A DNA stretch of 64,000 bases from an uncultured bacterium. Its GTDB lineage: Bacteria; Planctomycetota; UBA1135; GCA-002686595. This document shows, one piece after another, positions 50,087-60,974 of this stretch. Both the position numbers and the translations under genes were made by a program. The notes under the pieces are model-generated. The model had not been told where the DNA came from and made no database searches. It saw only the letters and a list, made by a program, of their open reading frames with translations. The stretch spans positions 25,813 to 89,812 of the forward strand of contig CALLKX010000002.1 in the NCBI GenBank assembly GCA_938083085.1, written 5' to 3'. The number at the start of each line of letters is the position of its first letter. Within the stretch, counting starts at the first letter, position 1.

Positions 50087-50148
50087 CGCCGATCCCCCGC
50101 CGCGGGGATCGGCGGGCGGACAGGGCCTCCCGGCCTTCGGGGCCGGGA
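50087..50148 (+). terminator. Two consecutive hairpins after ppiC
   Basis: Hairpin 1 (50087-50114) has an 11-bp perfect stem cgccgatcccc / ggggatcggcg with a 6-base loop. Hairpin 2 (50128-50148) has an 8-bp stem tcccggcc / ggccggga with a ttcgg loop. No T-tract follows either. Confidence 0.55.
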
Positions 50149-50272
50149 CAACGATGGCGACTCCAGGGTTCACCGCTGGACGGGCGGTCCTGCTGGTGAG
50201 GCCGGACCCTTGGTGCGCGGCAACCGAGAGGGGCGCGCAGGTCCAAGGCCCCGCCGGAGAGCCAGGAGCGGC

Positions 50273-52006
50273 TCAGCGCCCGAAGCCGACCGCGGCGAGG
50301 AGCACGCGGACGAGACGCCCAAGAGTCGGCTTCGCCGTCAGCGACGTGAGGTGACGACCGACCGCCGGTCCGGAGCGATGCCGCGTGAACCAGGCGGGGC
50401 GCGGGAAGATCCGGAAGGGCGCCCGCAGGACGGTCTTCTGCGGCCGGTCAAAGAGGAACGTGTTGTGGACCGTCCCGATGCCGCTCCCTGCGTCGTCGAG
50501 CGAGTTCCCGGGGAACGCGCCCCAGGTGGTGGAGCCGAGGGGGAAGGAGGCCGCCGCCCAGAGGTTCACGGCCACCGTGCCGAAGCGCAGGTCGCCGATC
50601 GCGCGCTCCACCGCCCTCCCGACGACCGGGTCCCTCATGGATGAGGGGTGGACGAGCAGGGTCACGTTCAGGCTCCCCGAGACCACCTCGTTCGCGAGGC
50701 GCACGGCCTTGCGGATGAACTCCGCCGTGTCCTCCGCCGGCAGCGGAGCCTCGCCCATCGCCCCGCACCAGAACTCGTGCTGGAAGCAGGGGTCGAGGCG
50801 CTCGGAGGGGTCGAGCCCCTCGGCGAAGAGCCAGGGCGCCTCACCCTCACCCACGCGCGCGGCATCGGGGTGCGCGTCGAGGAAGGCGTCGCGCTGCGCC
50901 TGCTGGCCGGGGTAGTAGGCCGGCCGCGCCTCGGTGTCCCCCAGCGCCTCACGAACCGCCGCCAGCAGGTCCTCCCGCTGGGACCAGCCCGCGTGGGTCA
51001 GCATCACGCGCGTCGCGTTGCAGTTGAAGCCCGCGTTGGTGGTCAACGAGCTAGCGAGGTTCTCCCCGTGGTACCGGAGGTCCCCCTTGGACCAGGGGCC
51101 AGGGACCACGATCACCGGGCTAACGTTGCCGAGCTCGCTCGTCACCGGGCGCTCGTTCCTGGGTGTCCCGGCGCGCTTGCGGTCGGCGGCCTCGGTGCCC
51201 TCCCCCCAGACCACGCGATCGTGGGTCGAGAGCGAGCCCGTGATGTGGATGGAGTCGATCCCCTCGTGCTGACAGAGCCGGTCACCGGCCTCGGCGCCGC
51301 CGTACATGATGCGCAGGACGTCGGCGTCGATCAGCGGGCGCAGGGCCTTTGCCAGCGCCGGACCGATCTGCTCGTTCACCGGGTTCAGCTTCAGGACCAC
51401 GCACTCGCCCGCGGAGAAGAGTCTGTGCAGCACATCCATGGGCCCGATGGAGGTGACGTTCCCCGCCCCGAGGACGAGGGCGACCCTGGCCCGACGCGAC
51501 GCCGCGCGCTGGCCTCCAGCCATGCTCTCCGTGAGCCCGTCGAGGGCGACGTCCGGGTCCAGCCAGACCTCCGCCGTGATCCCGCGGAGGAGGATTCGGT
51601 CCAGGGGGTCGGTGGGGAAGACCGGCGCGGCCACCTGGCCGTTCGAGAGGACCTTCGCCACGCCCGGGAGCTGCGGCGCGCCACGGTCCGCCAGGTCCTT
51701 GAGAGATCGAATGAGCTGGCGGACGGCGCGCAGCACCGTGTAGGGGCCGCCGAGCCACTCCTCCGTCTCGGCGTGGGCGCCGCGCTGGACCCCCTTCAAC
51801 GCGCAGCCCGCCGCCACCCACTCCTCGGAGGTCGCCGCGATGGTGGGGATGAGCGCCTGGAGCAGCTCAACCTGCTCGGCCAGCGTCGCTTCGCGCCAGC
51901 GGTCCGCGGCGCCACGGAGGGTCGCGATGGCGGCGTCCTGCTCGACCGCGGAGGTCGGCGCGCACCGGGGCGTCACGGGTTGGGGAGAGCCAGCGTGGTT
52001 CTGCAT
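50273..52006 (-). CDS. Aldehyde dehydrogenase-family protein
   Basis: 577 residues, longer than the usual 480-510. An aldehyde dehydrogenase fold is indicated by VALVLGAGNVTSIGPMDVLH (nucleotide region), LKLNPVNEQIG, SIHITGS, TSELGNVSPVIVVPG (catalytic-region Glu) and AGFNCNATRV (probable nucleophile Cys). The C-terminal 60 residues (PQKTVLRAPFRIFPRPAWFTRH to the end) are an extra basic segment. It should oxidise an aldehyde with NAD(P), but the substrate is unknown and the branch is unusual. A TACGCT ends 8 bases before the ATG. Confidence 0.85.
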   Translation of the reverse strand: MQNHAGSPQPVTPRCAPTSAVEQDAAIATLRGAADRWREATLAEQVELLQALIPTIAATSEEWVAAGCALKGVQRGAHAETEEWLGGPYTVLRAVRQLIRSLKDLADRGAPQLPGVAKVLSNGQVAAPVFPTDPLDRILLRGITAEVWLDPDVALDGLTESMAGGQRAASRRARVALVLGAGNVTSIGPMDVLHRLFSAGECVVLKLNPVNEQIGPALAKALRPLIDADVLRIMYGGAEAGDRLCQHEGIDSIHITGSLSTHDRVVWGEGTEAADRKRAGTPRNERPVTSELGNVSPVIVVPGPWSKGDLRYHGENLASSLTTNAGFNCNATRVMLTHAGWSQREDLLAAVREALGDTEARPAYYPGQQAQRDAFLDAHPDAARVGEGEAPWLFAEGLDPSERLDPCFQHEFWCGAMGEAPLPAEDTAEFIRKAVRLANEVVSGSLNVTLLVHPSSMRDPVVGRAVERAIGDLRFGTVAVNLWAAASFPLGSTTWGAFPGNSLDDAGSGIGTVHNTFLFDRPQKTVLRAPFRIFPRPAWFTRHRSGPAVGRHLTSLTAKPTLGRLVRVLLAAVGFGR

Positions 52007-52059
52007 CGCCTTCGAGCGTAACCGCGCGCAGCGGGCGGACGGGCTGCGGCCCCGCCCAC

Positions 52060-52473
52060 TCAGGCCGGCGGGCCCTGGTCGCCGGCCAGCACGGCCTCGA
52101 TCAACGCGACGGTCTCAGGGAACGGGACCGCCGCGGCGACGCCGCGGGCAGGGATCCACGCCCGGTCGCGGGGCTCTTGCGCGACCTCCTCGCCCCCCCA
52201 CTCCATGGCATAGAAGCCGCAGCTCACGCGCGCCCCGTTCACCTCGAACTCGACCCGGCCAGCCCAGCGCGGGGCGAGCCCGAACACGCCCGACTCCTCG
52301 CGGACCTCGCGGAGCGCCGCCGCCTCCGCGTCCTCCCCCGGCTCGATGTGGCCCTTCGGCAGCACCCAGGGGGCCTCCGGTCGGGCGAGAGGGCGGACCA
52401 GCAGGACCTCACGAGCGCCGCGGGCTCCGCGCAGCACGATCCCCCCAGCGTGAGTCAGCGTCTCGGCGTTCAT
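52060..52473 (-). CDS. NUDIX hydrolase
   Basis: 137 residues. The NUDIX box runs from GHIEPGEDAEAAALREV to REESGV (Gx5Ex7REUxEExGU complete). AGGIVLRG and PWVLPKGH precede it. It is of the MutT/Ap4A-hydrolase type and cleaves a nucleoside diphosphate linked to another moiety. It is divergent from the ABC exporter gene. The longer open frame upstream overlaps that exporter and is rejected; a TACGCT ends 10 bases before the ATG. Confidence 0.9.
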   Translation of the reverse strand: MNAETLTHAGGIVLRGARGAREVLLVRPLARPEAPWVLPKGHIEPGEDAEAAALREVREESGVFGLAPRWAGRVEFEVNGARVSCGFYAMEWGGEEVAQEPRDRAWIPARGVAAAVPFPETVALIEAVLAGDQGPPA

Positions 52474-52540
52474 GACGGCGGCGAGCGTAGCCCATTGCTC
52501 GGGCAGAGCGGCATGGCGGCGGCTATCCTCTGCGCGCCCC

Positions 52541-54330
<1,790 letters not shown>

Positions 54331-54334
<4 letters not shown>

Positions 54335-54927
54335 GCGACCTCCTCATCGGCGAGGTGCAGGCGGCCGTCTCTCGACTCGTCGAGGCCGAGGACGCCGCCG
54401 CTGACGGCGCGCGCCGGGCCGCCGTCGCCCTGCTCTTGCGCGGCGGATCGACGGCTGAGCTCGAGGTGCTGCTCATGCGGCGCGCGGTCCGAGCGGGAGA
54501 TCGTTGGTCCGGCCAAATCGGACTCCCGGGCGGTCACGAGGAAGACTCCGACGCGACCCTCGAGGCCACGGCTCGGCGAGAGTCCGTCGAGGAGGTCGGC
54601 GTGGACCCAGGCGCCACCGGTGGACGGATGCTCGGCCGCCTCCCGGCGGTGCAGGCGCGCGCGCGCGGCGAGCGCCTCGACCTCTTCATCACGCCGTTCG
54701 TATTCCACCACCCTGCGCCCTCGACTCCGGTGCTCGGACCCGAGGCCTCGGAAGCCTTCTGGCTCCCCCTCGCGCCCGCGATCTCCGGCGCGTTCGATGA
54801 GCCGTACCGCTACGAGCACGGAGAGGTGATCCACAAGCTCCCCTCCTGGAGCTTCGAAGGGCGCACCATCTGGGGGATGACGCACGGCATCGTGAGCCGC
54901 TTCGGACGAGCATTACAGAGCCCCTAA
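54331..54927 (+). CDS. NUDIX hydrolase, NudL/CoA-pyrophosphatase-like
   Basis: 198 residues. GLPGGHEEDSDATLEATARRE then SVEEVG forms the NUDIX box, preceded by RWSGQIGLPGG. LLMRRAV and FITPFVFHH are typical of the CoA/acyl-CoA diphosphatase branch (NudL), but the CoA-specific segment is not clearly seen. It is translationally coupled to the ABC exporter gene by ATGA overlap. It might protect or recycle nucleotide cofactors. Confidence 0.88.
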
Positions 54928-54930
54928 CCG

Positions 54931-55001
54931 AGGGTGTGCTTCGTTTTGAACCACACCCAGGGTGATCTCCCTGGGGCTCGCCGGGCTTTTTGTCACACCC
55001 T
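54931..55001 (+). terminator. Terminator with competing hairpin arms
   Basis: cccaggg / ccctggg (54956-54975) forms a 7-bp stem, followed after 11 bases by a run of five T. The upstream gggtgtg (54932) can pair either with cacaccc at 54952, which clashes with the terminator stem, or with cacaccc at 54994. Confidence 0.55.
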
Positions 55002-55122
55002 CAAGGAAGAGCCAGGTTGACGTGCCCAGGGCCTGATTCGCCATCCACGATGGGCGTAGAGGACGTAGCTGCCTAGCTCGCGGCCTCGCCTAGCAACCTC
55101 TTCCATCTCCTTCCCTACTCCC

Positions 55123-56325
55123 ATGCTTCGTTCCCTCACGCTCTCGATCGCGGCCCTCGGGCTCAGCGCGACTGCCTCGGCACAAATCATCCCCGTGGCC
55201 TCGGACTCCTTTGAGTACCCGGTCCCCGGCCTCCTCTACCAGCAGGCTGGCGGCACGGGTTGGTCCAACGCCTGGTGGGTCAGCGGCGCCGCCAACGATG
55301 AGTTGGTGATGTTTGACCAGTCGATCCAGCCCCCCTTCACGGCTGCGGACAACCTCGGCGGCTACGCGGGTCAGACCGGCGTCTTCGGCGCGGCCTACCG
55401 TCAGTTTGACCTCGCGGCGCACCCCGAGCTCATCGACCCGATCACCAATCGCTGGGGCGCCGACGGCGAGACCATCTGGATCTCCTTCAGCACCGTGAAC
55501 TTCCAGGGCCAGCCCCAGGATCACTACGGCGGCCTCTCGCTTTGGCGAGCGGGACAGAACCCGGCCGAGTCTCTCTTCCTTGGCTCCCCCTGGAACTCCC
55601 AGGGTTGGGGCATCGATGACGAGGGCGACCTTGGAGGCTCCGCTCCCGCCGTGATCATCCCGGGGTCGAACGACCAGGTCGGCGCGCGCATCGTGGTGCG
55701 CATGGACTACATGGCCGGCCAGAACCGCTGCCGCATGTGGATCGACCCCGCGGCGGACTACCCCACGGGTACCGCTGACCTCGATGAGATGGTCACGGGT
55801 GGCGACTTCGACGAGATCCGCCTCTCGAGCGGCGGCAACAACGGGGACCTGTACTTCTGGGACAACATCGTTGTCGCGAAGGGCACGCCGACCGGCGGCC
55901 TCGGGGTCAGCTACTGCACCGCGAACCCGAACTCCACGGGCGTGACCGGCGACATCTCCGCTACGGGCTCGGACCAGGTCGGCCTCAACGACCTGACCCT
56001 GACCGCCGGTGATCTCCCGGCGAACTCGTTCGGCTTCTTCCTCGCCAGCCAGACCCAGTCCCAGGTAGCGAACCCCGGCGGCAGCGCCGGCAACCTGTGC
56101 CTTGGCGGCGCCATCGGCCGTTACGTCGGCCCCGGGCAGGTCCTGAACTCGGGCTCCACGGGCGCCTTCTCGCTCGCCCTCGACCTCACCAACACGCCGC
56201 AGCCCACGGGCACGGTCGCGGTGCAGCCGGGCGACACCTGGAACTTCACCACCTGGCACCGCGACGCGGTCGGCGGCACCACCACGTCCAACTTCACGGA
56301 CGGCCTCTGGATCACCTTCAACTGA
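55123..56325 (+). CDS. Secreted protein with the shared C-terminal domain
   Basis: 400 residues with a signal peptide ending SATASAQ. Residues about 25-255 form a beta-rich domain; FEYPVPGLLYQQAGGTGWS near the start and GDLYFWDNIVV at its end are typical of LamG/concanavalin-like sandwiches and of many planctomycete surface proteins. The last 140 residues (261-400) are the domain shared with the proteins at 13479 and 46236. No catalytic motif was seen. It could bind carbohydrate, by fold only. The start follows a pyrimidine-rich leader with no Shine-Dalgarno. Confidence 0.86.
   Translation: MLRSLTLSIAALGLSATASAQIIPVASDSFEYPVPGLLYQQAGGTGWSNAWWVSGAANDELVMFDQSIQPPFTAADNLGGYAGQTGVFGAAYRQFDLAAHPELIDPITNRWGADGETIWISFSTVNFQGQPQDHYGGLSLWRAGQNPAESLFLGSPWNSQGWGIDDEGDLGGSAPAVIIPGSNDQVGARIVVRMDYMAGQNRCRMWIDPAADYPTGTADLDEMVTGGDFDEIRLSSGGNNGDLYFWDNIVVAKGTPTGGLGVSYCTANPNSTGVTGDISATGSDQVGLNDLTLTAGDLPANSFGFFLASQTQSQVANPGGSAGNLCLGGAIGRYVGPGQVLNSGSTGAFSLALDLTNTPQPTGTVAVQPGDTWNFTTWHRDAVGGTTTSNFTDGLWITFN
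55903..56322 (+). other. Shared 140-residue C-terminal domain, copy C
   Basis: It starts at GVSYC and ends at the last codon before the stop. NSTG, NDL, GNLCLGGAIGR, VGPGQ and TSNF are in register with copies A and B. Confidence 0.85.
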
Positions 56326-56529
56326 TCTCCGGATCGACCGGGCGGAGGAGGTGCTCGCCTCCCCGCGCGGCCGATCATGACGAACGGCCCCGGCGTTTCC
56401 CCCTGGAACTCCGGGGCCGCTCGCGTTCCGCGCCACTCGGCAGCCACCTCAGGGCGGCTGTGCCCTCCAACACGCGGCCCCCAGGCGCGGCGGCCCGAAG
56501 GCGCTGTGCCCCGGAGCGCTGTGTGCCAA

Positions 56530-56577
56530 AGCGGCGGGATACCAGAGCGGCGGGTCCCGGAGCAGCGGGTCCCGGAG
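56530..56577. repeat. Tandem repeat, about 3 x 15-16 bp
   Basis: Units at 56530, 56546 and 56561 are of the type agcggcgggtcccgg. They lie between the shared-domain gene and the convergent sulfatase gene, within a GC-rich stretch that carries older, more degenerate copies upstream. Confidence 0.65.
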
Positions 56578-56587
56578 GCTGAGCGCC

Positions 56588-58045
56588 TCAGTCGTCTCCG
56601 TCGCCGCCCGCGTAGCCGTTGGCCGCCAGCGATCGCTGGATGCTCGCCGGGATGTCCGCCGCGGCGGCGCCCGCTGGCGCCCTCTCGAGGCCAGAGATGA
56701 TCTCCTCGGCGGCCTCATCGTAGAGGCGCTTCAATCCAGCGCCGCCGCCGACGCCCGCCTCATCAGAGACCATGAGCGGCTGCAGCTCGCCGGGGTCGGT
56801 GGAGAGGTCGAACCAGGCGCTCCCGCCGTTGTCGTGGTTGACGACGAACTTCCCGTCCGCCGTCCGCAGGCTCCGGAGGTTACGCCCGACGCTCATGAGC
56901 TCGGAGACCGCGGGTCGGCCCAGGCCCGTGGACTGCTCACCCCGGAGGAAGGGCCCGAGGGTCTCCCCCATGGTCGTCGACACCGCCGGCAAGCCCGCGA
57001 GATCGCGGAGCGTCGGGCCGAGATCAATCATCCGCGTCTGTCCTGCGAAGCGCGCCGGCTGGACGACACCGGGGAAGTGGACGATGAGCGGGATGTGAAT
57101 CTGCTCGTCGTACAGGGTCGTCCGGTGCCCCTTCCCCCCGTGGTCGAAGAGCTCCGTACCGTGATCGGCGGTGATCACGAAGACCGTATTCTCGAGGAGC
57201 CCCGCTGCGCCGAGGTCGTGTCGTATGCGCCCGACGATCTCGTCCGTCCAAGCGATCTCGCCGTCGTAGAGCGCGATGATGTGCTCCTTGTCGCGCGCGG
57301 GGATCGCCGCGTTGATGGCCGGGTCGTAGAAGAAGTCACGCCCGGTGAACGGTCCGTCGTAATCAGGGTCGAAGAGCGTGTCGTAGGGAGGCGGCGGCGT
57401 GAAGTCGAAGTGCACGTCCCACAGGTGCACGAAGGCGAAGAAGGGCTCGGCCTCCTCAGCCGCCTCCGTGAAGAAGCGCTGCCACTCCGCGTAGACCTTG
57501 TCGTTGGTCACGCCGTGGTGCGAGGCCCGCAGGACCGGGTCTCGCATGGACCACTCGTTGTCGGCGTCCACCTGCCCCTCGGGAACCGTCTGGACACAGT
57601 CGACGTAGCGATCAAAGCCCTGCCCGAGGCCGAAGGCCGGGTGGAGGTAAGGGCCAGCGAAGAAGCCCGCGGTGGAGTAGCCCGCCGTCTGGAAGGACTC
57701 CGGCAGGGTCTCGAAGTCCTCGGACAGGCGGAACTTCACGGCGTCCACGACGCCATGCACGCTGTCGGGGACCGAGGTGAACATCGCCGCGTGCGCCGGC
57801 AGGGTCCAGGGCGCGCTGCTGATGTGCTGCTCGAAGAGCGCCCCCTGAGCCGCGATCGCGTCGATGTTGGGCGAGGTCGGCCGCGCGTACCCATAGCACC
57901 CCAGGTGGTCCGGCCGCAGGGTGTCGATGGAGATCAGGACGATGTTGGGCCGGTCCTCCACCACCTGACCACCGCAGGCGAGAGACAGCCCCAGGAGCGG
58001 CGCCACCAGGAGCGAGGTTCGGTCGGCGGCGCGGGGGGGCATCAT
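56588..58045 (-). CDS. Sulfatase-family lipoprotein
   Basis: 485 residues with a lipobox-like LGLSLACGG. The alkaline-phosphatase-like fold is shown by NIVLISIDTLRPDHLGCYGY (metal Asp), APWTLPAHAAMFTS where a Thr occupies the nucleophile position, and ITADHGTELFDHGGKGH. Formylglycine sulfatases need Cys or Ser at that site, so this one is more likely a phosphohydrolase or phosphoethanolamine-transferase-like hydrolase than a true sulfatase. It overlaps the upstream glycosyltransferase-like gene by an ATGA, so they are co-transcribed. Confidence 0.86.
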   Translation of the reverse strand: MMPPRAADRTSLLVAPLLGLSLACGGQVVEDRPNIVLISIDTLRPDHLGCYGYARPTSPNIDAIAAQGALFEQHISSAPWTLPAHAAMFTSVPDSVHGVVDAVKFRLSEDFETLPESFQTAGYSTAGFFAGPYLHPAFGLGQGFDRYVDCVQTVPEGQVDADNEWSMRDPVLRASHHGVTNDKVYAEWQRFFTEAAEEAEPFFAFVHLWDVHFDFTPPPPYDTLFDPDYDGPFTGRDFFYDPAINAAIPARDKEHIIALYDGEIAWTDEIVGRIRHDLGAAGLLENTVFVITADHGTELFDHGGKGHRTTLYDEQIHIPLIVHFPGVVQPARFAGQTRMIDLGPTLRDLAGLPAVSTTMGETLGPFLRGEQSTGLGRPAVSELMSVGRNLRSLRTADGKFVVNHDNGGSAWFDLSTDPGELQPLMVSDEAGVGGGAGLKRLYDEAAEEIISGLERAPAGAAAADIPASIQRSLAANGYAGGDGDD

Positions 58046-60009
58046 CGCTGTGGAGTCATCGGCTGCGTGTACGGTGACCCGGAGCGATAAAGCTCGAGAC
58101 GGGCCTCGATCTCTGTACGGAGCGGATCCGCCGCCGTGAGCGCGGAGGCTGCCTGCGCCGCGTCGTCGGCGGCGCCGTCGAAGTCTCCCGCCCGGGCGCG
58201 GGCCGCTGCACGCACGTCGAGCCGCTCAGGATCCGCCCCAAGCTCCTCGACCAGGGCCTCAGCCAGCGACAGCGCCTCGACCCCGTCCCGCGCGGCTGGA
58301 TCAGCGCTCGTGGCGCGGGTCCAGGCCAGCAACGTCCGCGGACCGGGGAGCCCCCGCACAGAGCCTGGCGCTGCCGAGAGGGTGTCCATGGCCTCTGCGT
58401 CTCGGCCGAGCATGAGCAGGAGCATCACGACCCGGCTCGTGGCCTCCGCGTCCTCCGGCGCCAGCGTCAGGTCCTGTCGTAGAAAGCGGAGCCCCTGATC
58501 GTGCCGCTCCAGCCGGCCGAAGGCCGCCGCCATCCTGGCCGCGTGGCGTCGCTCATGGGACTCGTGCTGATCGAAGCCGACCTCGGCGTTGATCCCGGTG
58601 AACAGCGCCCCGGCGGCCACGGCCACCAGTGCGGGCCACGCGCGAGCCCGGTCACGCACCACGAGCCCGAGCGCCAGCGCAGCGAGGGGCAAGAGGCCTG
58701 CGCTGGCTGGGAGTCGATACCGCGGCGTGTACCAGAACACCACGCACACCGCGAGGGGAACCGCCACGATGAGCAGGTAAGGACCGGCGCTCCGGAGCCC
58801 CCGGCGCCGGGCCAGCGCGAGGAGGGCCCAGAGGCCTGCGGGGAGGATCCAGGCCAGGGTGAGCGGCGCGAGCCAGAGGCGCGTCGCCACGCCGTCCCGC
58901 CGCTCCATCCAGGGTTGATAGACGTCGCCATACCGCCGCCCCGTCAGCGTGTACCAGAGCTTGAGCCCCGCCACTGAGAGCGCGCGTCCCGGCTCCTGCT
59001 GCCACCACTCGAGCCCCTGGCCAAGCCAATAGCGACTGGCGTCATTCCACCCGGCCCCCTCGTCCCCGAGCGCAGCGCGGGCCTTCAACAGCGAGTCCAG
59101 CGCCTGCTCCTCCTTGCTATTCACCACCCCCACGGCGGCGAGGGTGCCGTCCGCTGCCGGGTTGTTGCCGTGATAGAAGGTGAGCCCCGCCTGCGAGCTG
59201 ATGGGGATGAACTCCCCCGAGGCCCGTTGGTTGTGGAGCGTGGCGGGCGCGATGGTCACGAGGCTCACCGCCACGGCGATGAGCGCCGCCCGCTGGCCGC
59301 CGACGCCGCTGCCGAAGAGCCACAGCGGCACGAGGGGGAGCAGGGCGAGATAGGGCGGGAAGGCGAGGCAGCAGAGCCCAGTGAGCGCCCCCACGAGCGC
59401 CGCCCGGCGCGGCGACGCGCTCCGCCCGGCGCGGCTCTCGATCCCGGTCAGCATGTCGAGGAGCCCCGCTGTCAGCGCGAGCTGGAGCGAGCCCGCGAGG
59501 ACCCTGCTCGTGGCGGCTGCGGGCTCGTCCAGCGCGAGGAAGAGCCCCGCCCCCAGCCAGCCGACCCACGTCGCGAAACGCAGTGAACCGACCGAGGCCG
59601 CGAGCCGCCGGCTGAGCCGACCGATGAGCACCAGCGTGACGAGGTAGAGCAGCACCTGCGACGCGGCGAGCGCGCCAAGACCGCCGCCCATCGCGCGGAT
59701 CAGCGCGGCCCACCAGAGCATCAGGGGCGCCGTCTCGAAGGGCGCCTCGTCCACGAGCGCCCCCCCCGCAATCTCTCCTGCATGGGACCACACGACGGCT
59801 GCGTCGACCTGCGGGACGAGCACCATGGGGTTCTCGCTGAAGGACTCCGCCGCGATGAGCAGCTGGAAGGCTCCCGCCAGCACCAGGAGCAGGAGCAAGC
59901 CGCGCTGGAACCTGCGCAGCTCCGGCGCCGACTCCGGGCGGACGAGCCTTGTCCCGGACGCAGCCTTGGCCTCGGCAGCCGGCTGCTTTGCTGAGGGAGT
60001 TGAAGCCAT
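58042..60009 (-). CDS. Polytopic glycosyltransferase-39-like membrane protein with C-terminal helical repeats
   Basis: 655 residues. At least ten membrane segments lie in the first 470 residues, with a periplasmic loop ITSSQAGLTFYHGNN-like region (FIPISSQAGLTFYHGNNPAADG) that follows the membrane core as in PMT/GT39 relatives. An acidic pair at the first loop, expected of GT39, falls near PQVDAAVVW. The last 170 residues are TPR-like helices (LERHDQGLRFLRQDLTLAPEDAE). It may transfer a sugar from a lipid carrier to a surface polymer, but the family assignment is moderate. A TAGGCT ends 8 bases before the ATG. It is the first gene of the operon with the sulfatase-like gene. Confidence 0.72.
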   Translation of the reverse strand: MASTPSAKQPAAEAKAASGTRLVRPESAPELRRFQRGLLLLLVLAGAFQLLIAAESFSENPMVLVPQVDAAVVWSHAGEIAGGALVDEAPFETAPLMLWWAALIRAMGGGLGALAASQVLLYLVTLVLIGRLSRRLAASVGSLRFATWVGWLGAGLFLALDEPAAATSRVLAGSLQLALTAGLLDMLTGIESRAGRSASPRRAALVGALTGLCCLAFPPYLALLPLVPLWLFGSGVGGQRAALIAVAVSLVTIAPATLHNQRASGEFIPISSQAGLTFYHGNNPAADGTLAAVGVVNSKEEQALDSLLKARAALGDEGAGWNDASRYWLGQGLEWWQQEPGRALSVAGLKLWYTLTGRRYGDVYQPWMERRDGVATRLWLAPLTLAWILPAGLWALLALARRRGLRSAGPYLLIVAVPLAVCVVFWYTPRYRLPASAGLLPLAALALGLVVRDRARAWPALVAVAAGALFTGINAEVGFDQHESHERRHAARMAAAFGRLERHDQGLRFLRQDLTLAPEDAEATSRVVMLLLMLGRDAEAMDTLSAAPGSVRGLPGPRTLLAWTRATSADPAARDGVEALSLAEALVEELGADPERLDVRAAARARAGDFDGAADDAAQAASALTAADPLRTEIEARLELYRSGSPYTQPMTPQR

Positions 60010-60020
60010 GATCCGCGAGC

Positions 60021-60827
60021 CTAAGCCCCCTTGCCCACCGCCAGGCGCTCCGCGACCTCGACGATCTCGGCGGCGACGGAGAGGGCAATCTTGCGCGGCT
60101 CCTTCGAGCCTTTGGAGAGGCCGATGGGGCAGGTCACCGAGGCGAGCTGCTCCGCCGTCGCGCCCCGCTGCTCAAGGCGTTGCTTGAAGCGAATCCACTT
60201 CCGGTCGGAGCCAATGAGCCCGATGTACGGGAAGGTGCCGCGGCGCAGGGCGCGGGCAATGACGTCCTGATCGATGGAGTGGCTGTGGGTCATCACCAGG
60301 AGGAGCGAGTCCGCGGGGATGCTGTCCACCTCCTCCTCCGGCGCGTCGATGAAGAGGACCTCGTACGGCCGCGGCTCCGGGAGCGGCGGCTCCACGTCCT
60401 CAGCCGACCGCGAGTCGATCAGCTGAACGTCGAGCCCCATGTAATCCGCGAGGCCTGCGATCGCCTGGGCCACGTGACCGCAGCCGAAGATCACCAGCCG
60501 ACGTCGCGTCCAGCTGAAGGACTCCAGGAAGAGGCTCACCTCGCCGCCGCAGCATTGGCCGGCCTTCTCGGAGAGCGGAACGGTCTCCGTCACGGTCGCA
60601 GCACCTCCCGCCTCGAGCAGTTCGCAGGCGCGCTGGATGGCGAGGTGCTCGAGCTGCCCGCCGCCGATCGTGCCCCAGGCCAGCTTGCCGTCCGCCACGA
60701 TCATGCGGGCCCCGACCTCTCGAGGCGCTGAACCCTTCACTCCGGTCACCACCACCTGACAGCAGGAGCGCCCCTCGTCCCGGAATCTGGCGAGGGCCTC
60801 GAGCCACTCTTGTTGATTCACGGTCAT
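60021..60827 (-). CDS. xdhC: XdhC/CoxI-family molybdenum-cofactor insertion protein
   Basis: 268 residues. The N-terminal domain carries CCQVVVTGVKGSAPREVGARM, LAWGTIGGGQLEH and CCGGEVSLFLE. The C-terminal Rossmann domain has LVIFGCGHVAQAIAGLADYMG and LVMTHSHSIDQDVIARALRRG. It delivers sulfurated molybdenum cofactor to xanthine or CO-type dehydrogenases. No such dehydrogenase is in the window. AGGAG lies 6 bases before the ATG, one of the few clear Shine-Dalgarno sites. The open frame further upstream crosses the tRNA gene and is rejected. Confidence 0.9.
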   Translation of the reverse strand: MTVNQQEWLEALARFRDEGRSCCQVVVTGVKGSAPREVGARMIVADGKLAWGTIGGGQLEHLAIQRACELLEAGGAATVTETVPLSEKAGQCCGGEVSLFLESFSWTRRRLVIFGCGHVAQAIAGLADYMGLDVQLIDSRSAEDVEPPLPEPRPYEVLFIDAPEEEVDSIPADSLLLVMTHSHSIDQDVIARALRRGTFPYIGLIGSDRKWIRFKQRLEQRGATAEQLASVTCPIGLSKGSKEPRKIALSVAAEIVEVAERLAVGKGA

Positions 60828-60898
60828 GCTGCGCTCCTCGCCGCGCTTCCGCGCGCGTCCCCCCCGGTGCCCGGCGGGGCGGGATGGGAAGGGGAGAG

Positions 60899-60974
60899 TG
60901 GTGGGCCAAGCTGGGCTCGAACCAGCGACTTCCACGCTGTGAACATGGCACTCTACCAACTGAGTTATTGGCCC
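60899..60974 (-). tRNA. tRNA-Val (anticodon CAC)
   Basis: A full cloverleaf reads on the minus strand. The acceptor stem is GGGCCAA/TTGGCCC, the D arm ACTC...GAGT, the anticodon stem CCATG/CGTGG with loop TTCACAG (anticodon CAC, reading GUG), and the T arm GCTGG-TTCGAGC-CCAGC. The discriminator is A, and CCA is encoded. Length is 73 bases plus CCA. On the minus strand a TATCCT (60991-60996) lies 16 bases upstream and could be its -10. Confidence 0.95.
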
